From positions 1,612,001-1,676,000 of the forward strand of contig CP136494.1 of the NCBI GenBank assembly GCA_032768795.1: 64,000 nucleotides of DNA, in the 5' to 3' direction. Under the pieces are notes generated by a model. It was given only the letters and a program-made list of their open reading frames with translations, was not told where the DNA came from and ran no database searches. This document shows positions 1 to 14,251 of the stretch, piece after piece; positions within the stretch are counted from its first letter, which is position 1, and every line of letters starts with the position of its first letter. A program made the position numbers and the translations under genes. This DNA comes from Tremella fuciformis. Lineage: Eukaryota; Basidiomycota; Tremellomycetes; Tremellales; Tremellaceae.

Positions 1-142
1 GCTCGGACCTCCGTCGCGGCCAGCGCATGTGGGAGGAATGTGATGGTGGGCCAAACGTCGAGGAGCACTCACCAACGACCATGAGCGTCAATTGCAGGGC
101 CTTTTTGGCCTGCTTCCTCCCTCTTGACATCCTGGAAGTCAT
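1..142 (-). CDS. Septin (CDC11-like), first exon only
   Basis: This is the start of a minus-strand gene that leaves the window on the left. From an ATG at 142 (or 130) the exon reads a basic stretch and then AKKALQLTLMVVG. A GTGAGT donor follows at about position 71. Septins carry a basic patch just before the first beta strand of the GTPase domain, and in Cdc11-class fungal septins that strand reads much like TLMVVG followed by the P-loop. The P-loop should therefore lie in the next exon, outside the window. Septins form filaments at the bud neck and septum. Only about 24 residues are visible, so the family call rests on the basic patch and the TLMVVG strand. An upstream coding exon cannot be excluded, because TTCCAG just before 130 could be an acceptor. 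Confidence 0.5.
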   Translation of the reverse strand, partial: MTSRMSRGRKQAKKALQLTLMVVGECSSTFGPPSHSSHMRWPRRRSE

Positions 143-534
143 CGTGCAGCGGTCGGAGGCTCAGGGCGGGGCGTTATAGACCGAGGGCGCAAAGGTCGTG
201 GTCAACGTGAGAGGACTGTCAGAGTTCGGTCAGGCGTCGAATGCTGCTGCGGAGTGTGCCAGTAGGTCGGCAGCGTTCCGGTCCTCCTGTAGCAAGAGAG
301 AGATGTATGCGAGCAGTCGAGAAGCGATTCAAGAGAAGAGAGGTTGACGGGTTGCAAAGTGAGGGGTCTGAGCACCTCGAGCTATGAATGGGCCTACCTT
401 GTTCAACACGAGGTCCATGCACCGCGCGCCCTCCGTCTCCTTTTCATTCCTCCCACTTTACCACGTGACAAATCAACCCACTCGCTTGGCCGCCAACGAG
501 CTGGGCGCTATCCACCACCTCTCTCAGTGGATCA
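143..534. promoter_or_regulatory. Shared upstream region, septin / COG3
   Basis: This 392-bp gap separates the divergent starts of the septin-like gene and COG3 and should hold both promoters. Short overlapping open frames cross it on both strands, but none resembles a known protein. I see no distinctive site. Confidence 0.4.
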
Positions 535-3500
535 GTGGACATCTCGGAACAGCTGGCTCGGCAGGGCGTCATGTCTCGGGATGCGGCATCGTACTCTATC
601 AGACGGCCAGGACTGAATGCTCCAGCAGCCGGTACTTCTCGTAGCACGACACCAAACCGGGGCATCACCCTCGAGGAGTGGGAGAGTCGGGCACCGCTCG
701 ACGACAAGCAGCTGCAGAGCATATCCGTGGTCAAAGAGCGGCTAGGAAGCCGGCCACTACCGCAAAAGGTATGATCAGCTTGACAATGGTAGACAATTGC
801 TCATCTCAGTTCTTCGCCGATGAGTCTTCCAATGCAGTAGCCGGCCCCTCTCGACCTTCCACACCCCAGGCTACTCCCCGCGCTAAGGCGGTCGCACAGC
901 TTCTGAGCCAGCAGTCGCCCACCAAATCTCCCAGGCCATCAAATGTATCGACCCCTCGGCTTGAGAACAGCGGATTCCTGGCCCCGCTCGACCCCTTGCA
1001 TCCGTCGTCCATCACCACCCCGCAGCAATTCCACGAACATTTCACCGCCCTGACCCTGTCGACCGAACACGAGCAGGACAGCCTGTATCGAGATCACTTG
1101 GCTGAGATAGTCGCGCTGAGGGAGAAGTGCGATGGCTTGATCAGTTTGTTGGCTGAAGGAGAAGGGGAAGTGAAGGAGATGCTCAGATGCCTCGAGTATG
1201 TGGAAGAGCGCAGCGAGAGTTTACGAGGGGCATGCGAGGATTTATTGGAGGAGCAGGTGACTACGACGCTTCGTCGGCGACGCGAGCTGATCCCCTAGAC
1301 TCACCTCTTGACGCACACATCCCATCTTGCCCATCGTCTCACATTCTTTACCTTCCTCGAGCACGCCCAGCGATTGCTCAACAAACCTGGGGAGAATCTC
1401 GTACTGAGCGAAGAATTCTTGCCCATGGTCACGCGCTTAGACGAGTGCCTAGGCTATCTAGGCGAGCATGTGAGTCTACACATGAGCCGCATATGAGGCG
1501 CTGACCACGCAGAGGGACTTCAAGGACGCCGAAGTGTACTTGCTCCGATATCAGCAGTGCATGACCAGGAGCATGACCCTGATCAAGATATACTTCGTGG
1601 CCACCATTCGAAATCTTGGGCAGGAGGTCAGCAAGCGCGCCACAACGGACAAGGTCAGCCGCGCGCAAGTCTCGCTGTCCGTGCTGACGATCGCAGGGAT
1701 TGTCCGAGACGGCTATACAAGCGCTGATATATACCAAATTCTCCTCGGCTTCGGCGTCTCTGAGACCTCTGATTGCGGAACTGGAACAGCGTGTCTCGAC
1801 GAATCCCGACGAACTAGCCGCCCTTCTGACGGAATGCCATGCCGCTTGGGTTACAGCTCGGCAGTCTCTCATAGGAGGGCGAGTGAGCGAAGAGATCAAC
1901 CGTATGGAACCAGCGAAATCAGAACTGGTCGATCTGGTCAGTGTAGAATTCAGTCGGGAACTGAGTGTCTGATGCCCAGACGCGCGCTGGCTGTAGCTAC
2001 CTCAAGCAAGTCTGCACGGACGAATTCAACCTGTTCAAGCAATTCTTCCTCTCAGGCGAGTCGCAATTGTACGGATTCATGGAAGGTCTTTGCGACTACC
2101 TATACGATCACATTCGTCCACGCATCCTTCATGAAGGTTCCCTCGAGACTCTTTGCGCCGTCTGCACCGTCCTGCAAGCCCTCATGGTGCAAGACTTCAC
2201 CGATGAGGAGCTTGATGACGCCGATCACGCGATCTATTCGCCGCCGGAAGACGCATCACCTTTCTCTCCTTCCCTTACAATCCAGGAGGATTACTTCAGC
2301 CCCAAAGTGTCATGGAAGCGAAGTGGCTCGGTCCGTCAATCGTCATTCGCTCACAACGGATCATCTCCTCACGATCTCTCCCCGTCCACTTCGACTCGCC
2401 GACGCAAAGGGCGGAAACCCCTATCGAGATTACATACCGAGGTATTGCTCAAAATGGTTTTACAAGACGCGCAGACCAGGCTCGTTTTCCGCGCACAGGC
2501 GCTCCTCCGAGCAGACGTAGAGTACTATTCTCCTAAGGACAAGGACCTGGATTATCCTGAAAAGCTCAAAGGTGGGCCGTTGATCGCGAGAAGCTCACAA
2601 ATTGACCTGCAGGGAAAGATGGTCGAGTGCTGTCTATGGATCGGGCCATATCTCTAGATACCGAGGATGACGACGAGCCGGCGCTCTTATCGTTGCCTGG
2701 TCAAGAGACCCAGGAGACATGGTACCCGACCCTGCGTGTCACTCTTTGGGTGCTATCATGCCTGTACCAATACGTCGATGTAAGTCGGCCGGTCCCGCCA
2801 GAGTATGTTCAGAGTCTGACGTCAGGCCGCCGTTTTCGAAGACTTGGCGCAGGAAGCGATCACAACTTGTCGACGGTCCCTTACCTCTGCATCCGACTCG
2901 CTGGGGTCCAAGAAGGAGAAGCACGAGGATGGGCGGCTGTTCCTCGTGCGCCACCTCTTAATACTCAAAGAGATGACGGCGGGGCTGGAGCTGTCGCGCC
3001 GAGGTAGGGAGAGGGAGTGGGCAGGAATCACCGACTTTCTTCGGGCACTCCTGGAGACGGCGTCCAGTGCACTGGGTTACGGCTCGGGCAGGCGTCCCGA
3101 GACTGTTCCCGACGCCAAGACCGACGTCGACCGCGAGTTGAAGCGCGCATGCGAAGACCTCATCGCCCTCTGCGCGTCAGAGGCCACGGCGCCTCTCCGC
3201 ACATTCATCGATAAGTGTACCGCCTACCTCTCTACCGCTGCCAAGCGCAAGTCCAGCGCCACCTCTGCTGCGACGACGAGCGATCTGGTCAAGCAGGATT
3301 TCGCCACCGCTGCAAAGGTCTCCGAGGCACACGAGGCTTTCCGGCGTAAAGCCGTCGGGCATGTGGAAGCGTGGAAGGCGAGGCTGAGGATGTACCTCGG
3401 TGACGAGGAGACCGTCAGGGTGCTCGTCCCCCCTGCCATCAATGCCATCGTGGACGAGTACCGCAAGTTTCACGATCTCATCAGGGCAGAGTACGACTTT

Positions 3501-3578
3501 AGCACGGCAGCCAGCATCATGACGCCCTCGGCCGTCTACACTTTACTGGCGGGGAGCGGGGCGCCGGGGGCCTCTTGA
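535..3578 (+). CDS. COG3: Conserved oligomeric Golgi complex subunit 3
   Basis: COG3 (Sec34) is a lobe A subunit of the COG tether, which captures retrograde intra-Golgi vesicles at the cis-Golgi. The joined exons give the family's typical blocks: a Ser/Pro-rich N-terminus, a coiled coil with the Sec34 core (LNKPGENLVLSEEF, then DFKDAEVYLLRYQQC), and the conserved YLKQVCTDEFNLFKQFF and LYDHIRPRILHEGSLETLC blocks. A helical C-terminal region ends at 3578. Introns are short, for example 769-809 between exon 1 and FFADESS, and one starting at the GTGACT after LLEEQ near 1257. An ATG at 571 in the same frame is an alternative start to 535. The gene converges on SRP54, with 137 bp between the stops. 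Confidence 0.9.
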
Positions 3579-3715
3579 ATGGGGACGAGGCGGATGCCGT
3601 ATACTGGGTATGCATATGCATGGGATGCTCCTGAATTGCTGAAACGAAATGCTGGGATGGTGATACAGTACACTTGCGCGATGGTGTGATTCAAGATCCT
3701 CCTCCTTGCTTGGCT

Positions 3716-6008
<2,293 letters not shown>

Positions 6009-6249
6009 GCTGCTGGCTTCGGTTGCGTATTTCCGGACAACCTGCCCGACTGCTTAGCCAGTGTGAGATGGAGAGATAGCTGAGAGACTGAATCTCGGTC
6101 CCGCCGCCGGCCACGCGCGTGCCTATCGGTGCTTCTTGTTTCTTCGGATGCCTATATCAACGCGCGCCCTTCGTCCGAGCTGGGACTATGCTCTAGCTGC
6201 GACGAGGCATAAGAGACTATCGTCACTGGGCTGTCGTCCACCACCCTCG

Positions 6250-7295
6250 ATGTCGTATCAGCCAGTAGGGCAGGGGTCCCAACAATTCATGTGAGCTGCA
6301 GAGCGACTCGATGTGTTCTCACGGCTCACATTATAGCCAGGCGGACGATGAAGACCTCGACGCCCTTTCCTTCTCCCAACCCCAAGCCGGCTCCTCTGGC
6401 TCTCAGCAGGCGTCGGCATCCCCGCGCTCCCCGGCATTGTCAGGAAACATAGGATCGGGGTCCGGGTCAGGAGCTGGATCCAGCCGGCCCAACGCGAGCA
6501 GGAGCACCTGGGGCGGCGTGCGGGTGGAGACCCGCTACACGGGCGAGCCGACACTGGACGAACCAGTGTCAAAGACCATTGTACAGCTGCCTTCAAACAG
6601 AGTCGCAGGGAGCTCATATCCAGATGCGCGATCTCAATAGCATCTATGCCAAGCTGCTGCAAGTGTTGTATCCGCCTAAAGGAGGCGGCAACAATCAGCT
6701 CTTACGGTGAGTGCCCTGCTGCACCTTCGCAGTTGCTGACGTGCAGAGACTGGGACCTGTGGGGACCGCTGGTCATCTGTCTCGCGCTCGCTATATTGCT
6801 TTCTCTGGACGCTGCGCCTGAGCAAAGCATGCAGATCTTCTCCCTGGTCATATCCCTTGTTGCCATTGGCTCTGTGGTCATCACCATCAATTCGAAGCTA
6901 TTGGGCGGAAAGGTGTGAGTACAGATACAGTGTACACGTCTTAGCTACGCTGATCTCCTAGATCATTCTTTCAGAGCTTGGTATGCTCTCCAATCGAGCC
7001 GGAGACCGTTCAACTAACGACAGTGCGTCCTCGGATACGCTCTGGCCCCAATTCTGCTTGCGTCCATCATCTCGTTTGTCGTGCACAACTTGTTTGTGCG
7101 CATCCCCGTATCGCTGGCTTGCCTATGCTGGAGCGTCTGGGGTATGCCGCCATTTCAAGCTGCGAGGCCGAGCTGACTCCAGCCTCGATGAACTTCTTCA
7201 ATGGGACTCGGCTGCCGGAGAGTCGCATCTTCTTGGCGGTATATCCGATGTGTCTCTTCTTCTTCGTCTTTGCGTGGATGATCATGATTCAATAG
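6250..7295 (+). CDS. YIP4: Yip1-family Golgi membrane protein (YIPF6/Yip4)
   Basis: This is a Yip1-domain protein of ER-Golgi membranes, a family that binds Ypt/Rab GTPases. Exon 1 reads MSYQPVGQGSQQF and is followed by a GTGAGC intron. The acidic, Ser/Gly-rich cytosolic N-terminus then leads to the signature RDWDLWGPLVICLALA and NSKLLGGKVSFFQSLCVLGY, which match YIPF6 closely. About five hydrophobic segments follow, and the end AVYPMCLFFFVFAWMIMIQ also fits the family. Introns near 6580-6625, 6708-6747, 6914-6962 and further on break the frame. The exon junction around residue 100 is the least certain. Confidence 0.87.
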
Positions 7296-7587
7296 CATGC
7301 ACTTCAGAGGATCGTGCTCGAAGCCAAGAGATGACGTTGGTGTTGAGGCATCTCGAAATGTCTCAAACGCAAGTCACAGCAACAAGATTCATTCGGCACC
7401 TTCTCGGCTTTTCACATGCTTGTCTTACAAGCTCATGACTATATATTGGTGCCGGCCGTCTTACTTCTTACAACATACTGTACATCGCATATCGAGTCGT
7501 CATGGTCATCAAGCTGATCCTAGCTTTGCCTGTGATGGCGAAATACTGGAGGGAAAGGGGAAGCAGCGCAGAGGGAACCGATGGCGA

Positions 7588-8012
7588 TCAATGTATGGCC
7601 GCCGTCGGTGCCAGGTCGAAACGTTCTCGTACGGGCGAGTGGTAGTGTTCGACGACCTGCAAGAGGGGCACCTCGGCCATGCACCGCCCGCAGTGATAAT
7701 CATACACATGGTTGGCGAGGTTGAGGATCGAATACGATGCGCGGTCCTTGGCGATGCACCCAGGGCAAGCGAAGAGAACACACTGCACGTCAGCAGAGCA
7801 ATTAACAGGTGGAAAGGGCAGGGCAGGACTGACGTTGGAGTGACATGCAACTTGGGCAGGGATGGGTGCGCCGACGCGCGAGGCAGAGCTCTGCATGGCT
7901 GGCGAAGGCGGGACGGCGGTGGTGCTGGCTAGCGGACCTTGGCAGAGCTGTGCGTAAGTCCGAGTTCTGGCACAGGCAGGTGGCGGGCACGTACCTTGCA
8001 GTTGGAGGCCAT
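7588..8012 (-). CDS. Small Cys-rich protein, probable zinc binder
   Basis: I do not recognise this gene. The model has an 18-nt first exon (7995-8012, MASNCK), a 47-nt GTACGT...CACAG intron (7948-7994) and a 360-nt second exon (7588-7947). The product is about 125 residues. The splice itself creates the first knuckle, CKLC, at residues 5-8. A low-complexity Ala/Pro/Ser stretch follows, then CVLFACPGC and later YHCGRC, so three CxxC pairs could bind one or two zinc ions. No signal peptide or membrane segment is visible. A competing model uses the acceptor at 7783 (CTGACGTGCAG) and would drop the linker, giving about 70 residues. Its longer intron of 212 nt makes it less likely here. Confidence 0.5.
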
Positions 8013-8784
8013 GTTGGTAGGTCTGTCGCTTGTAAGTCTGGTACAGTCTAGGGCTGCTGAACGTTGGAAGGCGCTTCGTCGGCTGAGACGTTGGTGAGAC
8101 GTGAGATACGCAGCCTGCCATCCTTATATATGCTGCGACCGGCCACACGACCACACCTCTGAGCCTCTCGGCCCAAATCGCACGCTACGCCCCATTCATC
8201 CCCTGCCTCCGGGCCAATCGGCCTGGTGTGCATCAGATCGGAGCCACGGTCATAGGAGGATTTTAGCAGCTCTTGATGGCATCACACCACCGAGCACCAC
8301 CCTTTGATCTCCGACCTTTACCCCAACCGTGTTGGACGTTTCGAAGAGGATGACGACGAACGTGTGGAAGGCGCGGAGAAGCACGTTCTACGGCCGAGCT
8401 CTCGTACGGGGAAGGCGAAAAGAAGACCACTGAGGGCTCGCTGGGAGGTCGGAGGTGGGACTTCAATGGGTATATGGGTGCAAGAGGAGACGGATGGGGA
8501 AAGGACGCATGCGGTGGTGAGTAGTGTCATGTCGCGGGGCCTGAAAGGATGCACGAGGCGTTGACATCACCACGACCTCGACGAAGGCTCGACCATGCCC
8601 GATCCGGACGGGCCATGGGCTGGCTGCAGAGGCTTTCTTGAGCCAGACGCATCCAATGTAGAGTCAGAATGATCTGCATGCGCTAGTAAGATTGGCATGG
8701 GATGGATCCGCGCTGATGTTCGTGCATCGTCTGATGGGTCGATGGCTTGATGACTTGATGACCTGTTGAACCCCGCGAGACCGG
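8013..8784. other. No assigned gene (promoter plus unknown)
   Basis: This 772-bp gap lies between the start of the small Cys-rich gene and the stop of the NSUN5 gene, both on the minus strand. It should contain the first gene's promoter and the second gene's 3' UTR. A plus-strand frame of 86 codons at 8304-8564 and its minus-strand mirror are open, but neither looks like a known protein. Near 8730-8765 there is a short imperfect TGATGG/TTGATGAC repeat. Confidence 0.35.
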
Positions 8785-10697
8785 CTAGCCGGATGGGGGA
8801 ACCACCTTGAGCCTCTTCTTGGCCTTCTGAGCCTGCTTCTTTCGCCTCGCACGCTCGAGTTGGGCTGCCGTCTTGGGCTGAGTCGGCGCATCTGTTCCGG
8901 TCCCTTCGTCCTGGTTCTCTGGCGCTATGTCTTCTCCTCCCGAGCCCTCTTCGTCTTCATCGTCGTCGCGGGTCCGTTTGCCGTTTGCCTCGTGTGGCGC
9001 AGTCGCGCCTCGCACGAAACACGAGACGAAGAAACCGTTCGTTTTGTCTTCGGGGAGGCACCGCACGACTCGGTCCGCCAGCCCTGCCATCCATCAGTAT
9101 TGCTCTGCGACTGGACATGCCTCGGCAGTACCTTGATTGCCGTCCATCTCGTCTTTTCTCCCCCTGCGAGGCCAAGTGGGCAGGACCTCCTGCTTCGCAG
9201 CCAAGGTCCACCCGCGCTCCTTGGCCGGCCGAGAGCGCAGAGCGGCCATGACGACCCTTTCGTCCTCTTCTGGGTGTATCGAGCATGTTGAGTACACGAC
9301 GCGTTGGGCTGCAGAGACTGTAACTGAGCGCTACACCTCCTGTACTGGATGGGGGTAGCGTACAGCTGAAAGCATGCAGGATCATCTGCAGTTGAAACGA
9401 TGCGAGTTTTTCAAGCCGTTCCGCCTTTCCTGATTCCTCCACTTCTGAGCACAGTCAGCCCGCACACCATGAGAGTCATTTACTCACCGTTCTCCACGAG
9501 GTAGTCGAGACGATTGACAATGCCAGACCCAGAGCAGCTGGGATCGAGGAGGCTGCATGTCAGCAAAGTTCCGTCACCCGCGTGGATGACCGACATTCGC
9601 GTGACGTCCGCGAACTCCTCGTCGGAAGGGTCGCTCTCCAGAAAGTCGGCGTTTCTCGCTCGTACGTTGGTGCAGCCCGCAGTCTTGAGCATCTTTTCGA
9701 GGGTCCCGAATCTCGGCTTGCTCTTCTCGAAAGCAATCACGCTGCCCGTGTTGCCCATCAGAGCAGACACATAGCTCGTCTTGTTGCCCGGCGCGGCCCT
9801 GAGCGTCAATTCGCGCCTCCGAGGCATCTTCTCCACGAATAAACTCACGTCGCGTCCAGGCAGGTCCCTTCGCCTGCCCAGCCCTCCATCAGCACTTTGG
9901 CCGGGAAACAAGACGCCTTGTCTTGCAAGATGACGGCGCCTGCCTCATACCACTTGTCCCCGACCCACCAGTTTGCCGAGCCAGGAAAGACCAGCAGGCA
10001 GTCGGGGAGATGTGCGTCCATGAAGAACGTCCCGGACGGGATAGGCCACTGCGCATCCCCTCGCTGGTACCCATGTTTCTCCTTGAGGTGCTTCGTTAGG
10101 GCCTCGAGCGACCAGTCGCCCTCGCGGCAGAGGTCGATGTTTGGGTTCCACCGCACGTATCTCGCCTCGCCACTGCCGCTCCCTGGCGTCTTCCCGAGAT
10201 CTTCCTTGCGCGACTTGCCCTCTCTGATCTGCAGCTTGACGAGCTCGGCCCGCAAGCGGGACTTGTGTCGCATGATGGCCTCCTTCGGCGGCCACTTGTC
10301 CGACGCCTCGATCTTGCCGCCCGGGGAGAAGAGCAGGTCGTGCAGCAAGACGAAGACCAGGTTGAGAGATGACGGAGCGGATTTTGGGACTTTGCGGGGG
10401 AAGGTGAGCTTTTCGAGCTGGAGTACGGGGACGATGTCGAGCAGCTGCTTCAAGGCGGCTTTGTCTACGAGTCAGCAATCTCGATACCAATATCATGGCC
10501 CGGCGGACATTTGAGGGTTTGAATGGTCACTGAGCGTCAGAGTACCCTTGCATGCTTCGAGCACGCTCACAGGCGAGGACCCGCTTGGTCTCTCCCGGCG
10601 AGAGCTTAATCCCAGCGGCACTGATAGAGCCCTTGACAGAAGTCTGATGTTTGTCCAGATGGTCCAGGGCCTGTGCGGCCGATTTGTAAAAGTTCAT
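8785..10697 (-). CDS. RCM1: rRNA (cytosine-C5)-methyltransferase, NSUN5/Rcm1 type
   Basis: This is an SAM-dependent enzyme of the NOL1/NOP2/Sun family. Rcm1 in yeast and NSUN5 in animals make one m5C in the large-subunit rRNA. The start MNFYKSAAQALDHLDKHQ at 10697 matches the Rcm1 N-terminus. An RNA-binding region follows (WPPKEAIMRHKSRLRAELVK), then QDKASCFPAKVLM, the SAM site APGNKTSYVSALMGNTGSV and the two catalytic cysteines in DPSCSGSGIV and VYSTCSIHPEEDERVV. WPRRGRKDEMDG and GFFVSCFVR are also typical. The C-terminus carries an added acidic and then basic tail (about 90 residues) ending KKRLKVVPPSG, which could be a nucleolar targeting signal (inference). Introns include one at about 10465-10545. 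Confidence 0.92.
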
Positions 10698-12266
10698 CGT
10701 GTTCTTCTATCGCACGGATGCATTCAGCTACGAACGAAAGCATCGTATGGGATCGCCCACATGTGTCTACCATACAGTGCAGAGCAACACGTTCGGGGAG
10801 GTCTATTGTCAGCATCGTCTCTCGAGGTATATGTACAGCCAGCTGAGAGACGAAGGGTCAGGTCATAGGAAGTAGTCAATCACGAGGATTCTGACAATGT
10901 AGATAAGTTATGAAGGACATCATCGTGGTGAAGAGGGCAGGCGACCAGCTTTCGAACTCACCTTCCCTACTGTACGTCTCCGCCTCGCCTGCGACAACGA
11001 CAACGTCCAGCGCCGACTCTAGCAAGAGAAAGTATGAAACTGAGCATAGAGACTTTCGAAATCTCAACACGCATCCATACATCACGTGACAACTCTACAA
11101 CCATCGGATCCGAAATATATGGAGCCCTGAAGAGAATGTGGCATCAGCATCGTTGACTGTAGCAGAGCAAGGAGCCGCGAAAAACAGGTCAGATCGGCGA
11201 GCGAACAAAGCGTAGGATCAACAGCAAGGAGGTCTGGTACAAGCAGATCGTAGAGAAGCATCATGCAAGAGGGCAGGTATGATGAACGCAAAAGGTTCTT
11301 TACTCACGGGTATGACTGTGAGACGCACGGGCGACCGTGCTACTGGTGTCAGAAGCGCAGGGACGAGAGATTCACAAAGAGTACGAAGAAGAGTCGCGAT
11401 GAATCTTACTTGAAGCTTATATATAAGCATGCGTGCGAGGTCTCGTCCATACATATCAGCTCCTACTGAGACGAACCACCGGATCCGTGTGGCGGCTCCG
11501 AACAAAACGCCACAATCCTCGAGTCGACCTCACTTATTGCAAAATCGCTACGAGCAAGACCGGGTTGCATGATCCGTCAGCTAGGTCCCAACGAGTGTAG
11601 AGAGAGGGAGTGCGAGAGGAGATAGGCGTGTCAGATCGGCAAAATGATTGTGTCAACAGCTTTGTTTCTGTCGATGTCGGTTCAAGAGGTCACCATGTCG
11701 GTAAGGAGAGGGGTTGATGGGCAGGACATAGAGGGATACGAGACCTACTTGTGGTGTTGTCCGGGGTCATTCGCCAAGCAAGCGATTACGACTCTTTGTG
11801 GCTGTGGTGGGAAACGAGAGCGGATAGAAGGGTAGAATATGCATACGACGCCTCACCCGCCCTTTTATGCTCGTCAAGAATGCTTGAGACTCCGGTCATG
11901 TTGGGATACAGAGCTTCATGCTCGACTAGTTGAGTCTCGGAACCGTGAGCTTGGCCTTGGCAGTCGACTCGTCATTGCAGATGACCTCGGTGGAAGGGAC
12001 GGACAGCTCGCGGTGTCTCACTTCTCCGTGTTGGTCCGTGCTCCGAGCCCGCTCTTCCCTAAGCACAACATCTCTCTCGGTCCGTCCGCCGCACATCGTC
12101 GCGACAATTGGAAGGTACTAGTCAGAATGCAAGAATCCTAGGCCGCTGGAAGTACGGCTCCGAGTTGCGCAGTCGCATACATCAACACGCAGTTGAGAGG
12201 GGTGACGGGTACTTCGTACAACATAAAAAGGAATGATCACGCAAAATCCGTTGACGACTCAGCACC
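10698..12266. other. Gene-free stretch of unknown content
   Basis: These 1,569 bases between the NSUN5 start and the F-box gene stop (both minus strand) hold no frame I can recognise. The longest open frames are about 95-100 codons and have no family features. On the minus strand a few good donor-like sites occur (GTGAGT near 11305, GTAAG near 11405), so a spliced non-coding transcript or a poorly conserved small gene is possible. I found no convincing tRNA or snRNA by eye. Confidence 0.35.
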
Positions 12267-13783
12267 CTACGACCCATCCTCGTCATCGACTTCGTCCACA
12301 CGGAGGCCCAGGCGCATGTACGACCCCATCTTTGGACTGGTGGGCGAGCCCACGGCCGCTCCCGCCCTGTTCCCGCTGCGGCCACGACGGTTGAGCTCAG
12401 GCATATCCGGCGCCTTTGTCCCGTCCATATCCCTCATCTCTACTCCTATTGCCCTTAGACTTGCCCCAAGTCTGCGCATCCGTCCACTCAGACCTGTATC
12501 AAGGGCGGCTGCGCCAAGCTCGGAGGTGAGCCAGGTGTAGCCATCAATGCTCAGGATCCTCAGGTCGATAGATGTGCGTCCCAGAAGCTTCGGTAGATCG
12601 TCAACCTCGACCACTCGATGATGTGCGGTGTGCGCGTGAGGTGCAGGAGAGGGCGTAGCATTCCTTGCACCCGGTTTCGCCAACGTCAAAGCCTCGAGCG
12701 AGTGGTGGCGTGGCGACTGCAGAAGCTCGTCCAGAGGGACTGGGAATAGTACCGCCAAGTGTCGAAGGGAGCTGAAGGCGTACAGGACATCATCAGGTAG
12801 CGTCGGGCGACGCGGCGGGAACTCGCGCGAGGGGAGGAACGTGAGCGAAAGAAGTCTGTGGGCGTGCGAAGCAAAGAAAGCCGACTGATCGGGGCTCTCG
12901 TCATCCGGACATACCAGCACCCGGCGTAGTGCTGGGAGGTGCGCTTGAGCTAGTTGTTGCAAAACATCGGAACGAGTGACACCGTCTAGTATTATAGTGT
13001 GCAGCTTCGCGAGCGAAAGCGGTACGAACGCCGTGGGCGTCCATGTATGCTGCTCTGCAAGTGCGGCTTGACCATCCCCTATCAAGCCCAGCAATTCCAA
13101 AGCCGGCAGATCGCAAATTGCAGCGGCGACAGCCTCGCTTCCAGTCTGACCAGTATCGAGCACGAGATTTTCCAACGCTTTTAGTGTTGGAGCGCTGGGA
13201 CTCTCTGCTACCGCACTGAGAGATAGTATGGACGGCGGTGGAAGGACCAAATGGGCGAGACACGGTGTAAGGGAGAGAATCGTCTTGCACGCCTTGGCCA
13301 GGTGCACCACATGCGGTGTTTCGGTTCCGTTCATTATGTGAGACAGATCGAGGTTGCGGACATGGCGGCCAGGAGTCGAGTGCGGGTGCAGATTCAGGTC
13401 GGACCACTTGCGATCGCCAGCTAGCAAGGCAAGCGCAAACGGCAGGACGTTGTGCGATGCGAGTACGGGCTCAGTGTAGAGGTATTTGGCGGCGAGAGGC
13501 TGCGCTTCAGCTGAATATTCTATGATGCAGGCTGAGCGCTGTCCTGCGGGAGACACACCTTCCATGCCCTGCAGACGCTCATAAGGCTCAGCGCAGCGCG
13601 CTGCACCTCCAGACGGCGTATCGCCCGCCTTGCGCGGGTGCGGCGACCATTTTGGCCAGAGAGGCTATCCCATTCTGGGGTGATGGGCGTATCCCGATTT
13701 AATGCAGGAGGAAGTGAAGGCGGTAGGGCCAGGGTGAAATGGATGATCCGCCTCTGCACCTCGAACGGCAAATCGGGCAACAT
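12267..13783 (-). CDS. F-box-like protein
   Basis: The start at 13783 reads MLPDLPFEVQRRIIHFTLAL, which has the shape of an F-box (LPxEVxxxI). After a basic insert comes ALSLMSVCRAWK. A 59-nt intron (GTGTGT...GCGCAG) joins this to PLAAKYLYTEPVLASHN, completing the usual CRxWxxLAxxxLYxxxxL end of fungal F-box motifs. The remaining 390 or so residues are rich in Leu with irregular, LRR-like spacing (LRHLAVLFPVPLDELLQ, LRILSIDGYTW). F-box proteins recruit substrates to SCF ubiquitin ligases, and the substrate here is unknown. The last 60 residues are basic and then acidic (RVDEVDDEDGS). No orthologue comes to mind. Confidence 0.65.
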
Positions 13784-14251
13784 GACGTGCGGTAGCAAGT
13801 AGCGAGCTGAGCAGAAGTGATGACAGTTGTGAGGGGAGGAGCTGAAGTCGAGTCACACACGTTCGAGAGGTCGGCTTCTTTCGAGTCTCCAGTCCCCGGC
13901 CACGCAAAGGAAGTGAACAACAACAGGCTCGGCCTTCTCATATTCACTCGGCGTGCAATCAATGTTGCTTCTCGGATCGACCGGCTACTCGTGTCCTATA
14001 TCCGCTCGACTCGTTCCCGTTCCCGTTGCCGTCATCAGCCGAGCATATCACATCTCATCTCATATCACATCTCGTCAGGACCCCATCTATGCATGACGCA
14101 GTCTCTAGCATCGGCCGCAGCCACTTGTCGACGCACATGAGGATGTAAATTATGGCTGCTGATGCTACCGTCTCGTCTACTTCGAATGCGTATGATCTCC
14201 TCCCCTTCTCCAGCCCTTGCATCTCCGGTGAGAGTCGGCATCTGCCCACGC
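13784..14251. other. Intergenic, promoter of the F-box gene
   Basis: This 468-bp gap lies between two minus-strand genes. Its most visible feature is an imperfect repeat of CATCTCATCTCATATCACAT type near 14045-14075. No coding sequence is apparent. Confidence 0.35.

Noticed and set aside
1534..2520. 328-codon plus-strand frame overlapping COG3
   Set aside because: It is an out-of-frame shadow: it keeps the COG3 frame only for its first part and then runs through introns into Ser/Arg-rich nonsense, while the true COG3 exons continue in other frames.
10852..10934. Possible C/D-box snoRNA on the minus strand (ATGATG and CTGA words about 80 nt apart)
   Set aside because: The C box is imperfect, no terminal stem is visible, and such words are frequent by chance.
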